From Nocardia iowensis (GTDB lineage: Bacteria > Actinomycetota > Actinomycetes > Mycobacteriales > Mycobacteriaceae): 64,000 nucleotides of DNA. Positions 46,901 to 56,096 of this stretch are shown in pieces (position 1 is the stretch's first letter; every line of letters starts with the position of its first letter). The DNA lies in the NCBI RefSeq assembly GCF_019222765.1, contig NZ_CP078145.1, forward strand, positions 124,001-188,000, given 5' to 3'. Under the pieces are notes generated by a model that ran no database searches, had not been told where the DNA came from, and saw only the letters and a program-made list of their open reading frames with translations. The position numbers were made by a program, and so were the translations under genes.

Positions 46901-49248
46901 ACGCGGTGAAGCTCGCGGTCGACGCCGGGCACACCACCTTCCTGGAGCTCGCGCCGAATTCCGTTGCGCTGATGCAGGTGCTTGGCACTACCTTCGCGGC
47001 GGGCTTGCACGACGCACAGCTCATCCCGACGCTCAAGCGCAAGGAAGACGAGGCGGGGGGCGTGATCGGAGCCCTCGCCCAGTTGTACGTGCACGGGCAC
47101 AAGGTGGACCTGCCGTCGCTGCTGCCCGCGGGCGAGTACGCCGATGTTCCGCGAACCGCGTTCGTGCGCAAGGAGTTCTGGCCGAAGGTTTCGCTGGCCG
47201 GCGGCAGTGGCAACGGCCGGGTGCCCGGCGCGCACGTGGCCATGCCGGATGGTAGGCACGCATGGGAAGTCCAGGCGTCCTCGGTCACCGATCTCGCCGC
47301 ACTGGTGAATGCCGCTGCGGCACAGGTACTCAGCGACGTATCGCTGGGCGCTTCGATCGCGCATGCCACCGTTCCGGCCACCGGCACGCTGACCACCACA
47401 CTGACCCCGCACCCCGGCGGCGCCTCGGTGCAGGTGCACGCCAAGGAGGGCAACGCCTTCCGGCTGCTGTTCGACGCGGTGGTCACCTCCGGTGCGCAGC
47501 TACCGGAACCTGTTGTGGCCGAGTCTGTTCCGGCCGCCGCGGTCGCGCCGACCAGCGATGCCGACATCGAGGTCGTGGAGACCTTCGGTGAGCGGTGGGA
47601 TCCCAACGGCACCCAGAAGCTCGAGGATCGGCTCGCGCTGATCGTCGCCGAGTCCATGGGCTACGCCGTCGAGGACCTCCCGATGGAGATCCCGCTGATG
47701 GAGCTCGGCCTCGACTCGCTGATGGCGATGCGCATCAAGAACCGCGTCGAGTACGAATTCGACATCCCGCAGCTGCAGATCCAGGCGGTGCGCGACGCCA
47801 ACCTCAACGAGGTCGGCAAGGTACTGCGCTACGCCATCGAGCACCGCGAGGAGTTGGCGGCGGTCGCCGCCAAGCAGGCTGCGGGCGAAGAGACCACGAT
47901 CGACGCCGGGTTCATCGAGGCGGCTCGTGCCGCTGTTGCGGCTGGCGAGGACCCGGCCGCGATCGCTGCCGCCGCAGCCGCGAATACCACTGCCGCCGAG
48001 GCTGGTTCGCCGACCGCCGAGGTTGACGCAGTGACCGAGTCCGCACCGGCCGATGCCACACCTGCGGCGGCGGAATCCCCCGTCGCTGCCGCGCCGACCG
48101 AAGCTGTTGTGGCCGAACCTGTTTCGCCGCCTGCGGCCGCTCCGGTCTTCGGCGGTCAGCAGTCCGCGGACGAAGACGATGTGCCGCCCCGTGATGCCGC
48201 CGAGCGCTTGACCTTCGCCACCTGGGCGGTCGTCACCGGCAAGTCCGCCGGAGGCATCTTCAACACCCTGCCGATCCTCGAGGAAGAGGTCGCCGAGAAG
48301 CTGGCGGCCCGGCTCACCGAGCGGGTCAAGGCCGAGGTCACCGTGGACGACGTGCTCGACTGCGAGACCATCGAGCAGTTGGCCGACATCGTGCGCAACC
48401 TCCAGGACAGCGGTGCCGATGTGGACGGGTTCATCCGGCCGCTGCGACCTCGGCCAGAGGGCTCGAATGACCTGCCGGTCTTCGTATTCCACCCGTCGGG
48501 TGGCAACACGCTGGTCTACGAACCGCTGCTGAAGCGGCTTCCGGCCAACACTCCGATGTACGGCTTCGAGCGCGTCGAGGGTGACATCTTGGAGCGGTCG
48601 CGCCAGTATGTGACCGAGCTCCGCAAGATCCAAGGTGACGGTCCGTATGTCCTGTACGGCTGGTCACTCGGTGCGGTGTTCGCGCTGCAGGTGGCCCAGC
48701 TGCTGCGGGCCGAGGGCGCCGACGTCCGCATCGTCGGTCTGATCGACCTGGCCATGCCGGTCGAGGACGAGGACAACAGCCCCGAGGAACGGGTACGCCG
48801 CATCGAGCGCTACCAGGTCTTCGCGAAGAAGACCTACGGCGTCGAGGGTGAGCTGGATCGCGAGCAGTTGGAGACGCTGGCGGCGGCTACCGATGAAGAG
48901 CAGTTCAAGATGATCAGCGATCTGGTCAAGATGAGCGGCACCAAGATCCCCGGCGGTGTGCTGGAGCATCAGCGCACCTCGTGGATCGAGGGACGGCATC
49001 TGGCCAAGACGACGCCGAGCCACTACGACGGTGATGTCGTGCTCTACCTCGCCGACCGCTACCAGGACGGCATGATCGAGCTCGAGCCGCGTTACGCGAA
49101 TCGGCGTCCCAATGGTGGTTGGGACGAATACATTCCGAATCTGGAGGTCATCCACATCCCGGGCGACCACCTGCAGATCATCGACGAACCGCGGATCGGA
49201 AAGATCGGAGCCGATCTCGCCGCGAAGCTTGCGGCGATCGCCCCCTAG
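43909..49248 (+). CDS. pks13: Mycolic acid condensing polyketide synthase Pks13
   Basis: This 1779-residue type I PKS performs the Claisen-type condensation of meromycolate and carboxyacyl chains. Domains in order: N-terminal ACP with Ser in EFGLASRDA (about 75-90); KS (about 145-560) with [17 protein letters not shown] and NFGHLES; AT (about 740-1030) with [10 protein letters not shown]-terminal ACP with [11 protein letters not shown] (about 1264); an Ala/Glu-rich linker; an ACP-like helical segment; and a TE (about 1510-1779) with GWSLGAVF and [10 protein letters not shown]. The ATG at 43909 follows TTGAGGAA. It is in the expected fadD32-pks13-accD4 order. Confidence 0.96.
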   Translation: MADNEGTSSTTTDTLPADADADRAPAQVTAASSEASGAQTDMTVAELRDWLRNWVAEATGQPIEQITVDRPMEEFGLASRDAIALGGDIEELTGVVLTATVVYQHPTIASLAEVVINGEPESVEDASGDSFYTAGYQPNDAHDIAIVGLSTRLPGAGDTPESTWEFLINRGDAIRELPEGRWGEFATDPNAAAAIAAANTLGGYLDQDVVKGFDAEFFAMSPIEVESVDPQQRLMMELTWEALEHARIPASDLKGAPVGVFIGTSTSDFMLVAALGVGDQDPNRPASAAAYGITGASSGIISNRVSYFYDFRGPSVAVDTACSSTLVAVHQAVRALREGDADLALAGGVNMLLAPMVTLGYDSVGAVAKDGRIKAFSADADGMVRSEGAGLIVLKRLADAERDGDRIMAVIKGSAINSDGRSNGLVAPNPDAQAEVLRRAYRDAGIVPSTVDYIEAHGTGTLLGDPIEADALGRVVGRGRDDDKPALLGSAKSNFGHLESAAGAASFAKIVMALQHNVIPPNINFAGPNPYIPFDQARLKVVDQPTEFPRYSGKATIGVSGFGFGGTNAHVVVQEYVPASAEVAPEPAAQVAASALDADLDDETADVITEADAVAADEPAEAPAPVADAQPVAESMAPVAEWTAERTEPLPVILPVSGYLPSRRRRAAAELADWLESEAGRDASLEDVARSLAKRSHWRSRGVVLAKTHEEAVAGLRAIATGKPGNGVFTADAPATMGAVWVLSGFGAQHRKMGKALYLENSIFAKAVDEVDELVQDEAGYSIRDMFLDDSQDYNVGTSQVGIFTIQIGLAALLRAHGAQPDAVVGHSMGEVAEAYIAGGLPLEDAVRVICARSRLMHEGEQMITDDDVRNMALVEYSAEDIEKLLTEYPDVEVGVYAAPTNTVIGGPREQVEAIVARVETEGKFARILQTRGAGHTSQMDPLLGELAAELAGIEPTKLKTGLYSTVHKGEFYRPGNDPIHTEDYWVKNMRGSVYFTNAVKLAVDAGHTTFLELAPNSVALMQVLGTTFAAGLHDAQLIPTLKRKEDEAGGVIGALAQLYVHGHKVDLPSLLPAGEYADVPRTAFVRKEFWPKVSLAGGSGNGRVPGAHVAMPDGRHAWEVQASSVTDLAALVNAAAAQVLSDVSLGASIAHATVPATGTLTTTLTPHPGGASVQVHAKEGNAFRLLFDAVVTSGAQLPEPVVAESVPAAAVAPTSDADIEVVETFGERWDPNGTQKLEDRLALIVAESMGYAVEDLPMEIPLMELGLDSLMAMRIKNRVEYEFDIPQLQIQAVRDANLNEVGKVLRYAIEHREELAAVAAKQAAGEETTIDAGFIEAARAAVAAGEDPAAIAAAAAANTTAAEAGSPTAEVDAVTESAPADATPAAAESPVAAAPTEAVVAEPVSPPAAAPVFGGQQSADEDDVPPRDAAERLTFATWAVVTGKSAGGIFNTLPILEEEVAEKLAARLTERVKAEVTVDDVLDCETIEQLADIVRNLQDSGADVDGFIRPLRPRPEGSNDLPVFVFHPSGGNTLVYEPLLKRLPANTPMYGFERVEGDILERSRQYVTELRKIQGDGPYVLYGWSLGAVFALQVAQLLRAEGADVRIVGLIDLAMPVEDEDNSPEERVRRIERYQVFAKKTYGVEGELDREQLETLAAATDEEQFKMISDLVKMSGTKIPGGVLEHQRTSWIEGRHLAKTTPSHYDGDVVLYLADRYQDGMIELEPRYANRRPNGGWDEYIPNLEVIHIPGDHLQIIDEPRIGKIGADLAAKLAAIAP

Positions 49249-49274
49249 GGGGTGCACCTTACGAAAGGGGCCAA

Positions 49275-50819
49275 GTGAGCACTACTGCCGAAAAGCTTGC
49301 CGACCTGCGTAAACGGATGGATCTCGCGCAGGAACCGGCGGGTGAAGCGGGGGTGGCGAAGCGGGCGAAGAAGGGGATTCCCAGCGCCCGCGACCGGATC
49401 AATATGCTGCTCGATCCGGGCACCTTCGTCGAAATCGGTGCGCTGGTGCGCAAGCCGGGTGACCCGACGGCGCTGTACGGCGACGGCGTGGTGACCGGGC
49501 ACGGCCTGGTCGAGGGACGGCCGGTGGCGGTGTTCTCGCACGACCAGACCGTCTACGGCGGTTCGGTCGGCGAGATGTTCGGCCGCAAGGTCGCCGGGAT
49601 CATGGAGTACGCGGCCAAGGTCGGCTGCCCGGTGGTCGGCATCAACGACTCCGGTGGCGCGCGGGTCCAGGAGGCGGTGACCTCGCTCGCCTGGTACGCC
49701 GAGCTGGGCCGTCGCCAGGAACCGTTGTCCGGGCTGGTGCCGCAGATTTCGATGATCCTCGGCAAGTGTGCCGGTGGCGCCGTGTACGCCCCGATCAACA
49801 CCGATGTGGTGGTGGCGACCGAAGAGGCGTACATGTTCGTCACCGGCCCCAAGGTGATCCGCGAGGTCACCGGCGAGGACGTGAGCCTGGAAGAGCTCGG
49901 CGGCGCGCAGAGCCAGGCCGAGTACGGCAACATCCACCACGTCGCCCCGGACGAGAAGTCCGCGTTCGACTGGGTGCGCGATTACCTGAGCTTCCTCCCG
50001 ACCAGCTGTCAGGAGTTGCCGCCGATCGTGAATCCCGGCCTGGAGCCGGAGCTCACCGACAGTGACCGGGAACTGAATTCCCTTGTGCCGGACTCGGATA
50101 ACGCCGCGTACGACATGCACGACGTCCTGCTGCGGATTTTCGACGACGGCAACTTCCACGAGATCGGCGCCACCGCCGGACGCAATATCATCACCGGCTT
50201 CGCCCGCGTCGACGGGCGGCCCGTCGGCGTGGTGGCGAACCAGCCGATGGTCTACGCGGGCGCGCTGGACGCGCGGGCGTCGGACAAGGCGGCGCATTTC
50301 GTGCGCCTGTGCGACGCGTTCGAGATCCCGCTGGTCTTCATCGTCGATACGCCCGGCTTCCTGCCAGGCGTCGAGCAGGAGAAGATCGGCGTCATCAAGC
50401 GCGGCGGCCGGTTCCTGTTCTCCTTCGTGGAGGCGACCGTGCCGAAAGTGACTGTGGTGATTCGCAAGTCGTACGGCGGCGGCTACGCGGTGATGGGCTC
50501 CAAGCAGCTCGGCGCCGACGTGAACCTGGCCTGGCCCACCGCGCGCATCGCGGTGATGGGCGCCGAAAGCGCGGTCAGCCTCATCGGCGGCAAGCAGATC
50601 GAGGCCGCGCCGGAGGAACAGCGGGCGGCCATGCGCCAGCAGATGATCGACTTCTACAACGCCACCATGGCGACGCCGTGGGTTGCGGCCGAGCGCGGAT
50701 ACATCGACGCGGTCATCGAGCCCGCGAATACCCGGCTGGAGCTGCGTAAAGCGTTGCAATTGCTGCGCGACAAGTCACTGGCGCGCAATCCGCGCAAGCA
50801 CCACCTGCTGCCGCTCTGA
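49275..50819 (+). CDS. accD4: Acyl-CoA carboxylase carboxyltransferase subunit AccD4
   Basis: This 514-residue biotin-dependent carboxyltransferase makes the carboxyacyl-CoA extender used by Pks13, together with AccA3 and AccD5/AccE5 encoded elsewhere. Two crotonase-like halves are present. The N-half includes [14 protein letters not shown] and [10 protein letters not shown]. The C-half includes [29 protein letters not shown] and [16 protein letters not shown] at 49275 follows GAAAGGGG, 26 bases after the pks13 stop. A bidirectional hairpin ends the mycolate module. Confidence 0.95.
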   Translation: MSTTAEKLADLRKRMDLAQEPAGEAGVAKRAKKGIPSARDRINMLLDPGTFVEIGALVRKPGDPTALYGDGVVTGHGLVEGRPVAVFSHDQTVYGGSVGEMFGRKVAGIMEYAAKVGCPVVGINDSGGARVQEAVTSLAWYAELGRRQEPLSGLVPQISMILGKCAGGAVYAPINTDVVVATEEAYMFVTGPKVIREVTGEDVSLEELGGAQSQAEYGNIHHVAPDEKSAFDWVRDYLSFLPTSCQELPPIVNPGLEPELTDSDRELNSLVPDSDNAAYDMHDVLLRIFDDGNFHEIGATAGRNIITGFARVDGRPVGVVANQPMVYAGALDARASDKAAHFVRLCDAFEIPLVFIVDTPGFLPGVEQEKIGVIKRGGRFLFSFVEATVPKVTVVIRKSYGGGYAVMGSKQLGADVNLAWPTARIAVMGAESAVSLIGGKQIEAAPEEQRAAMRQQMIDFYNATMATPWVAAERGYIDAVIEPANTRLELRKALQLLRDKSLARNPRKHHLLPL

Positions 50820-50835
50820 GCGCGCCGACTGCTCG

Positions 50836-50872
50836 GAATCGGGCCGCATCCCATTGCGGGGCGGCCCGATTC
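50836..50872. terminator. Bidirectional hairpin between accD4 and the cyclophilin gene
   Basis: GAATCGGGCCGC pairs with GCGGCCCGATTC (12-bp perfect stem, 13-base loop) between two convergent genes. Confidence 0.8.
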
Positions 50873-50886
50873 ACCCGACTACGACC

Positions 50887-51384
50887 TCAGCCGAGGCTGG
50901 CGGATTCGATGACCACGTCGTCGACCGGCACGTCTTGGTGCCCGCCCGCGCTGCCCGTCGCGACACCGGCGATCTTGTCGACCACCTCGGTGCCCTCGGT
51001 CACCTTGCCGAACACCGTGTAACCCCAGCCGGACGGAGTCGGCGCGGAGTGGTTCAGGAACTCGTTGTCGGAGACGTTGACGAAGAACTGCGCGGTGGCC
51101 GAGTGCGGGTCGTTGGTGCGCGCCATCGCCACGGTGTACTTGTCGTTCTTCAGGCCATTGTTGGCCTCGTTCTGGATCGGCGCCTGGGTGCCCTTCTGCC
51201 GCATGCCCCGCTCGAAACCGCCGCCCTGGATCATGAAGCCGGGAATGACACGGTGGAAGATGGTGCCGTTGTAATGGCCCGCATTCACGTAATCCACGAA
51301 GTTCTGCACCGTGTTCGGCGCCTTCTGGTCGTCCAGCTCCAGGACGATGGGCCCATAATTCGTCGTCAGATTCACCTTTGTCAT
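50887..51384 (-). CDS. Cyclophilin-type peptidyl-prolyl cis-trans isomerase
   Basis: This 165-residue single-domain cyclophilin has the catalytic loop [13 protein letters not shown] and the segments [17 protein letters not shown] and GYTVFGKV. It accelerates proline isomerisation in the cytoplasm; no signal peptide is present. The start at 51384 follows AAGGTGG; the longer ORF to 51516 has an Arg-rich lead outside the fold. It interrupts the wall cluster between accD4 and emb, and no functional tie to the wall was recognised. Confidence 0.92.
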   Translation of the reverse strand: MTKVNLTTNYGPIVLELDDQKAPNTVQNFVDYVNAGHYNGTIFHRVIPGFMIQGGGFERGMRQKGTQAPIQNEANNGLKNDKYTVAMARTNDPHSATAQFFVNVSDNEFLNHSAPTPSGWGYTVFGKVTEGTEVVDKIAGVATGSAGGHQDVPVDDVVIESASLG

Positions 51385-51654
51385 ACCCCCCACCTTGCCA
51401 GCCCGCCTCTCCGCGCCTTTTGCCGGTCGTCGTACTCGCGGCAGTGTCGTCGCGGGCCGGCGGTCGGGAGTGGAGTCCGGTTCTGGGCGTACCCGGCGAG
51501 TTACCCATGTGCTCACGAAACCAGTTGCCGAGTTTCATCGAGGTGAACGGTCGGGCCCCTTGACGCCCGTTCGCACCTGCATCGGCACATTTGCGGCACT
51601 TCTCGACCGGCAAGGAACACGGAGAGGTGGACCGGCCCTATAGCATTGCCAACC

Positions 51655-54600
51655 GTGCCCGACGCCGCTACTGCTGTCTTGACGAAACCGCCCGCCGCGC
51701 CCGCGGCCTCGCAGGCCGATTTCCGGACCGCGCGAATAATCGCGCTTGTCGCCGGTGTGCTCGGCGCGCTGTTCGCCTTGGCGACCCCATTCCTGCCGGT
51801 GACGCAAACCACCGCGGAGCTCAACTGGCCGCAGAGCGGGACGCTCGGCAACGTGCAGTCCCCGTTGATGTCCCAGATGCCGATCGACCTGAGCGCCACC
51901 ATCCCGTGCAGCACGGTCGCGCAGCTGCCCGAGCGGGGCGGCATGCTGCTGGCCACCGCGCCGCCGCAGGGCGACCGGGCCGCGTTGGAGGCCATGTTCA
52001 TTCGGGTCTCGGATAGCACCGTGGATGTGATCGACCGCAACGCCGTAGTCGTGTCGGCGCCGCGGTCGGACATGGACCGGTGTTCGGCGCTCGTACTGAC
52101 CTCCGACCACGACCGCACGCACGCGGTGTTCAACGGCCTGACCACAACGGTCACCAAGCCGGTCGAGGGCGCGGCGCCCGGGACCGAGCAGCAGGTCGAG
52201 GTGCCGGTCGAGGGCACACTGAACGGTGACCTGCGGCCGCAGGTGGTCGGCGTCTTCTCCGATCTGAAGGGCGCGGCCCCCGCCGGACTCGACTTCCACA
52301 TGACGGTGGACACCCGGTTCTCCTCCAGCCCGACCGCGATCAAGCTGATCGCGATGATTGCCGCGGTGCTGTGCACCCTCATCGCGCTCGCCGCGCTGGC
52401 CCGGCTCGACGGCAGCGACGGGCGCGGGCACCGCCGGTTCCTGCCGTCGAACTGGCTGAAGCCGACCCTGCCGGACGGCGCGGTCATCGGCTCGCTGCTG
52501 GTCTGGCATTTCGTCGGTGCCAATACCTCCGACGACGGCTACATCCTGAGCATGGTGCGGGTCGCGCCGCACGCCGGTTATATGGCCAACTACTTCCGCT
52601 GGTACGGCGTGCCGGAGGCGCCGTTCGGCTGGTACTACTACGTCATCCAGGTCTTCTCGGAGATCTCCACCGCGAGCCCATGGGTGCGCTTGCCCGCGCT
52701 GGCCTGCGCCATCCTCTGCTGGATGGTGATCAGCCGCGAGGTGGTGCCCCGGCTCGGGCGCGGTGTGCGCACGAGCCGGGTGGCGTTGTGGACCGGCGGC
52801 CTGGTGTTCCTCGCCTTCTGGATGCCGTTCGACAACGGCCTGCGCTCGGAGCCGATCGTCGCGCTCGGCGCACTGCTGACCTGGGTGTCGATCGAACGGG
52901 CCATCGCGACCGGACGTCTGCTGCCCGCCGGTGTCGCGGTCTTGGTCGCGGCGTTCACGCTCGCGGCCGCGCCCACCGGACTGATGTGTGTCGCCGCGCT
53001 GCTCGCCGGTGTTCGGCCACTGGTGCGGATCGTGGTGCGCAGGCGTCGGCAGTTCGGCTCCGCGGGGGCGAAGTGGTGGTCGACGCTGCCGCTGCTCGCC
53101 CCGATCGCCGCGGCCGGGCTGCTGGTGCTGATCGTGGTCTACAGCGATCAGACCTTCGCCGGTATTCAGGAGGCCAACCGGGTGCGTCAGGTGACCGGGC
53201 CGAACCTGGCCTGGTACGAGGACTACCTGCGCTACTACTACCTGTTCGTGGAGTCCGTCGACGGTTCGCTGGCGCGCCGGTTCGCGTTCCTGGTGATGCT
53301 GCTGTGCCTGTTCACCACCATGCTGGTGTTGTTGCGGCGCAGGCAGGTTCCCGGCATCGCGAGCGGTCCGACCTGGCGGTTGATGGGTGTCGTCTTCGGC
53401 ACCATCTTCTTCATGATGTTCAACCCGACCAAGTGGACGCACCACTTCGGCGCGTACGCGGGCATCGCCGGTTCGCTGGCCGCGGTGACCGCGGTCGCCG
53501 TCTCGGCGTCGGCGTTGCGCGCACGGAAGAACCGGGCGATCTTCCTGGCCGGCTTGTTGTTCGTGCTGGCGCTCGCGTTCTCCGGCATCAACGGCTACTG
53601 GTACGTCTCCAGCTTCGGGGTGCCGTGGTTCGACAAGCGGATCTCGCTGCACGGCTACCAGTCGAACACCTTGATGCTCGGCCTGTTCGGCGTGGCGCTG
53701 GCCCTGGTCGCCTGGCACTCGTTGCGCGAGGGTTATGCCAAACCGGAGGCCTCGCCGAAGTCGGCGCGGGGCAAGCGGATTCGCAAGTTCGCCGCGATCC
53801 CGCTGACCGTCGTCGCCGCGCTGATGGTCTTGCTCGAGATGATGTCGCTGGTCAAGGGCGCTGTCTCGCAGTACCCGGCGTACTCGCTGGCCCGTTCCAA
53901 CTTCGACGCGCTGGGCGGCAACAGCTGCGGCCTCGCCAATGACGTTCTGGTGGAACCGGACCCGAACGGCGGCGCATTGCAGCCGATCGCCGATCCGGCG
54001 CACCCGCTGACGGATCCGAATGATCCGCTCGCCGGTGCCGACCCGGTCGGCTTCGATCCCAACGGGGTGCCCAACGACCTGTCCGCCGACACCGTCGAGG
54101 TGAAGCCGGGCACCGGTAACACGTCCACCCAGTCCATCGGCGCCGCGTTCGCCGAGGGCGAGAGCGCGGGCACCGGCGGCGGTCAGGGAGCTCGCGGTGT
54201 CAACGGCAGCACCGTCGCCCTGCCCTTCGGGCTCGATCCGGCGACCACGCCGGTCCTGGGCAGCTACCAGAACGGTGTGCAGCAGCCCGCGCATCTCACG
54301 TCCAGCTGGTACGGACTGTCGCCGCGCTCGGCGGACAGCCCGCTGGTGGTGATTTCCGCGGCCGGTCGCATCCTCTCGGTGGACGACACCGGCGACACCA
54401 GTTACGGCCAGTCGCTCACCGTCGACTACGGCAGGCGGCTGCCGGACGGCAGCGTCGAGAAGCTCGGCACCTACCTGCCGCGTGACATCGGCCCGTTCCC
54501 GTCCTGGCGCAACCTGCGGGTGCCGCTCGCCGAGATCGCGCCCGACGCCGACGCGGTGCGCATCGTCGCCAACGACCCGATCCTGATCGGTGACCAGTGG

Positions 54601-55017
54601 CTGGCGTTCACGCCGCCGCGGATGCCGAAGTTGCAGTCGCTCAACACCTTCATCGGTGACAAGCAGCCGGTGCTCGAGGACTGGGCCGTCGGTCTCCAGT
54701 TCCCCTGCCAGCGGCCGCTCGAGCACAAGAACGGCGTCGCCGAGGTCCCCGGTTACCGCATCCTGCCCGACCGCCAGGCCGCCATCACCTCCACCAACAC
54801 CTGGCAGGCGCAAGAATTCGGCGGCCTCCTCGGCTTCTCCCAGATGCTCGCCAAGTCGGTAACCGTCCCGACCTACCTGAAGGACGACTGGGCCCGCGAC
54901 TGGGGCTCCCTCGAGCGCTACGACCAGTACGACCGCAGCGCCACCCCGGCCAAGCTCGACACCGGTACCGCAACCCGCTCGGGCCTCTGGTCCCCGGGCA
55001 ACCTCCGCGTCTTCTAA
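51655..55017 (+). CDS. Arabinosyltransferase Emb (rightward copy)
   Basis: This 1120-residue GT-C enzyme polymerises arabinan of the wall using decaprenyl-phospho-arabinose. Helix 1 is near residues 25-47. The first periplasmic domain reaches about 220. The GT-C motif ANTSDDGYILSM is near 287-298, and about twelve further helices extend to about 740. The C-terminal periplasmic carbohydrate-binding domain includes FPCQRPLEHKNGVAEVPGYR. Start is GTG at 51655 with TATAGCAT about 10 bases upstream, so the mRNA may be leaderless; TTG at 51646 is also open. Whether it equals EmbA, EmbB or EmbC cannot be decided here. Confidence 0.93.
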   Translation: MPDAATAVLTKPPAAPAASQADFRTARIIALVAGVLGALFALATPFLPVTQTTAELNWPQSGTLGNVQSPLMSQMPIDLSATIPCSTVAQLPERGGMLLATAPPQGDRAALEAMFIRVSDSTVDVIDRNAVVVSAPRSDMDRCSALVLTSDHDRTHAVFNGLTTTVTKPVEGAAPGTEQQVEVPVEGTLNGDLRPQVVGVFSDLKGAAPAGLDFHMTVDTRFSSSPTAIKLIAMIAAVLCTLIALAALARLDGSDGRGHRRFLPSNWLKPTLPDGAVIGSLLVWHFVGANTSDDGYILSMVRVAPHAGYMANYFRWYGVPEAPFGWYYYVIQVFSEISTASPWVRLPALACAILCWMVISREVVPRLGRGVRTSRVALWTGGLVFLAFWMPFDNGLRSEPIVALGALLTWVSIERAIATGRLLPAGVAVLVAAFTLAAAPTGLMCVAALLAGVRPLVRIVVRRRRQFGSAGAKWWSTLPLLAPIAAAGLLVLIVVYSDQTFAGIQEANRVRQVTGPNLAWYEDYLRYYYLFVESVDGSLARRFAFLVMLLCLFTTMLVLLRRRQVPGIASGPTWRLMGVVFGTIFFMMFNPTKWTHHFGAYAGIAGSLAAVTAVAVSASALRARKNRAIFLAGLLFVLALAFSGINGYWYVSSFGVPWFDKRISLHGYQSNTLMLGLFGVALALVAWHSLREGYAKPEASPKSARGKRIRKFAAIPLTVVAALMVLLEMMSLVKGAVSQYPAYSLARSNFDALGGNSCGLANDVLVEPDPNGGALQPIADPAHPLTDPNDPLAGADPVGFDPNGVPNDLSADTVEVKPGTGNTSTQSIGAAFAEGESAGTGGGQGARGVNGSTVALPFGLDPATTPVLGSYQNGVQQPAHLTSSWYGLSPRSADSPLVVISAAGRILSVDDTGDTSYGQSLTVDYGRRLPDGSVEKLGTYLPRDIGPFPSWRNLRVPLAEIAPDADAVRIVANDPILIGDQWLAFTPPRMPKLQSLNTFIGDKQPVLEDWAVGLQFPCQRPLEHKNGVAEVPGYRILPDRQAAITSTNTWQAQEFGGLLGFSQMLAKSVTVPTYLKDDWARDWGSLERYDQYDRSATPAKLDTGTATRSGLWSPGNLRVF

Positions 55018-55031
55018 CCGCACCACGCCCC

Positions 55032-55079
55032 CCGCAGGCCCGTTGAGTAGGCATTCCAGCCGCCTCAACGGGCCTGCGG
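55032..55079 (+). terminator. Hairpin terminator after the rightward emb
   Basis: CCGCAGGCCCGTTGAG pairs with CTCAACGGGCCTGCGG (16-bp perfect stem, 16-base loop), 14 bases after the stop. Confidence 0.85.
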
Positions 55080-55152
55080 CATGTCATCGTCGGTGCCTGC
55101 CGCGAGCGGAAAGTTCTCCGACGGGCCGATCGGCGATCGGTAGGCTCACGGC

Positions 55153-55740
55153 ATGACGAGCGGCGCGCCCAGCGACTGGTACCGGTGGATTCCGGCGCAG
55201 ATCACCGCGCGGGACTATGAGCTGTTGCCAGAGGACTTTTGCCGCACGATCGAAGTGGTCGATGGCCATATCGTGAAGTGCGAGAGCACGTCGCGCTTGC
55301 ACGACCGAGTTGCCCGCCGCGTGGCCACGCAGCTGGAGGCCGGCCGTAAGCCCGAGCCCTGCCTCATGGTGGAGACCGATGTCGACGTACGCATCAGCGA
55401 TGTCCCATTGAGTCTGCGCAGGCCCGATGTGACGGTGTATCGCTGTCTCGACGACGACGCGAAGCTCTACGCCGGTGACGCGGTGCTGGTTGTCGAGATC
55501 GTTTCACCGGATAGTTCCTTCCACACAGACACGGTGGAAAAGAAGGCGGCATACGCGGCCGCGGGTATCCCGGTGTACCTCATAGTGTTTCCGACCGAGG
55601 CAGGCGACGGTATCGAACTGATCGAGGAGTACCGCCTCTCCGAAGGGCGATACCACCTCGTCTGCCTACACACGCGCCGCCTGACATTGGATTCACCAGT
55701 CGCCATCGACGCCATGTTCAGTGAGTTGACGTCGGGCTAG
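55153..55740 (+). CDS. Uma2-family (DUF820) PD-(D/E)XK-like protein
   Basis: This 195-residue protein has the Uma2 pattern. An early Glu lies in EVVDGHIV. RRPDVTVYR then supplies the conserved Asp, VLVVEIVSPDSS the Glu-x-x-Ser segment and KKAAYAAAGIPVYLIV the Lys strand of a restriction-like fold. These proteins are predicted nucleases of unknown role, common in cyanobacteria and actinobacteria, often in many copies. It lies alone between two convergent emb genes and may be a late arrival there. Nuclease activity is inferred from the fold. Confidence 0.82.
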   Translation: MTSGAPSDWYRWIPAQITARDYELLPEDFCRTIEVVDGHIVKCESTSRLHDRVARRVATQLEAGRKPEPCLMVETDVDVRISDVPLSLRRPDVTVYRCLDDDAKLYAGDAVLVVEIVSPDSSFHTDTVEKKAAYAAAGIPVYLIVFPTEAGDGIELIEEYRLSEGRYHLVCLHTRRLTLDSPVAIDAMFSELTSG

Positions 55741-55794
55741 GTGGTCCGGGTTTCGCGCTGCGCCACTCGCTGGCGCACCAGGACGCGAATCGAT

Positions 55795-55956
55795 TCAGAC
55801 CTTTGTCATGCGCAGGCCGAGTTCGCGGCGGAGGACTTCCTGGGCTGGGAGGCGGTCCAGTACGCGCAGGATTGCGGGGCGCAGTTCGCGTTGTTCTTCT
55901 GCGGTGAGCAGACCCACGAGATCGCGCAGGTCCATGTGGTCGAAGGCCGACGTCAT
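55795..55956 (-). CDS. Small hypothetical protein, 53 residues
   Basis: Reading leftward from ATG at 55956, a 53-residue protein has amphipathic, Leu- and charge-rich composition: DHMDLRDLVGLL, EEQRELRPAIL and QEVLRRELGL. This looks coding rather than random and is too short for ordinary ORF cut-offs. The opposite strand and other frames here give Arg/Ser nonsense. It lies downstream of the leftward emb terminator and may be a two-helix regulatory or antitoxin-like protein, but this is a guess. Confidence 0.45.
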   Translation of the reverse strand: MTSAFDHMDLRDLVGLLTAEEQRELRPAILRVLDRLPAQEVLRRELGLRMTKV

Positions 55957-56048
55957 AGTGCACAGATTACGGTTTTTTGTGGGTTTCGTCCCGCGATCGT
56001 GCGGCGAATTTGGCGTCCAACCGGTCTGTTTACGACATCTTTGCGCCG

Positions 56049-56082
56049 CCGCAACACCGAACCGAATGGTTCGGTGTTGCGG
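56049..56082 (-). terminator. Hairpin terminator after the leftward emb
   Basis: A 15-bp perfect stem (CCGCAACACCGAACC with its complement, 4-base loop GAAT) lies 14 bases after the stop of the leftward emb gene. No T tract is seen. Confidence 0.85.
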
Positions 56083-56096
56083 AAACCGTGGTGCTG

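Noticed and set aside
43681..47439. 1252-codon open frame antisense to pks13
   Set aside because: It is a shadow of high-GC codon bias; it is Arg/His/Gly/Val-rich with no domain, and it lies opposite a clear multidomain gene.
51535..55068. 1177-codon open frame antisense to the rightward emb gene
   Set aside because: Repetitive Arg/His/Gln/Glu composition and no motifs; the emb reading frame explains the region fully.
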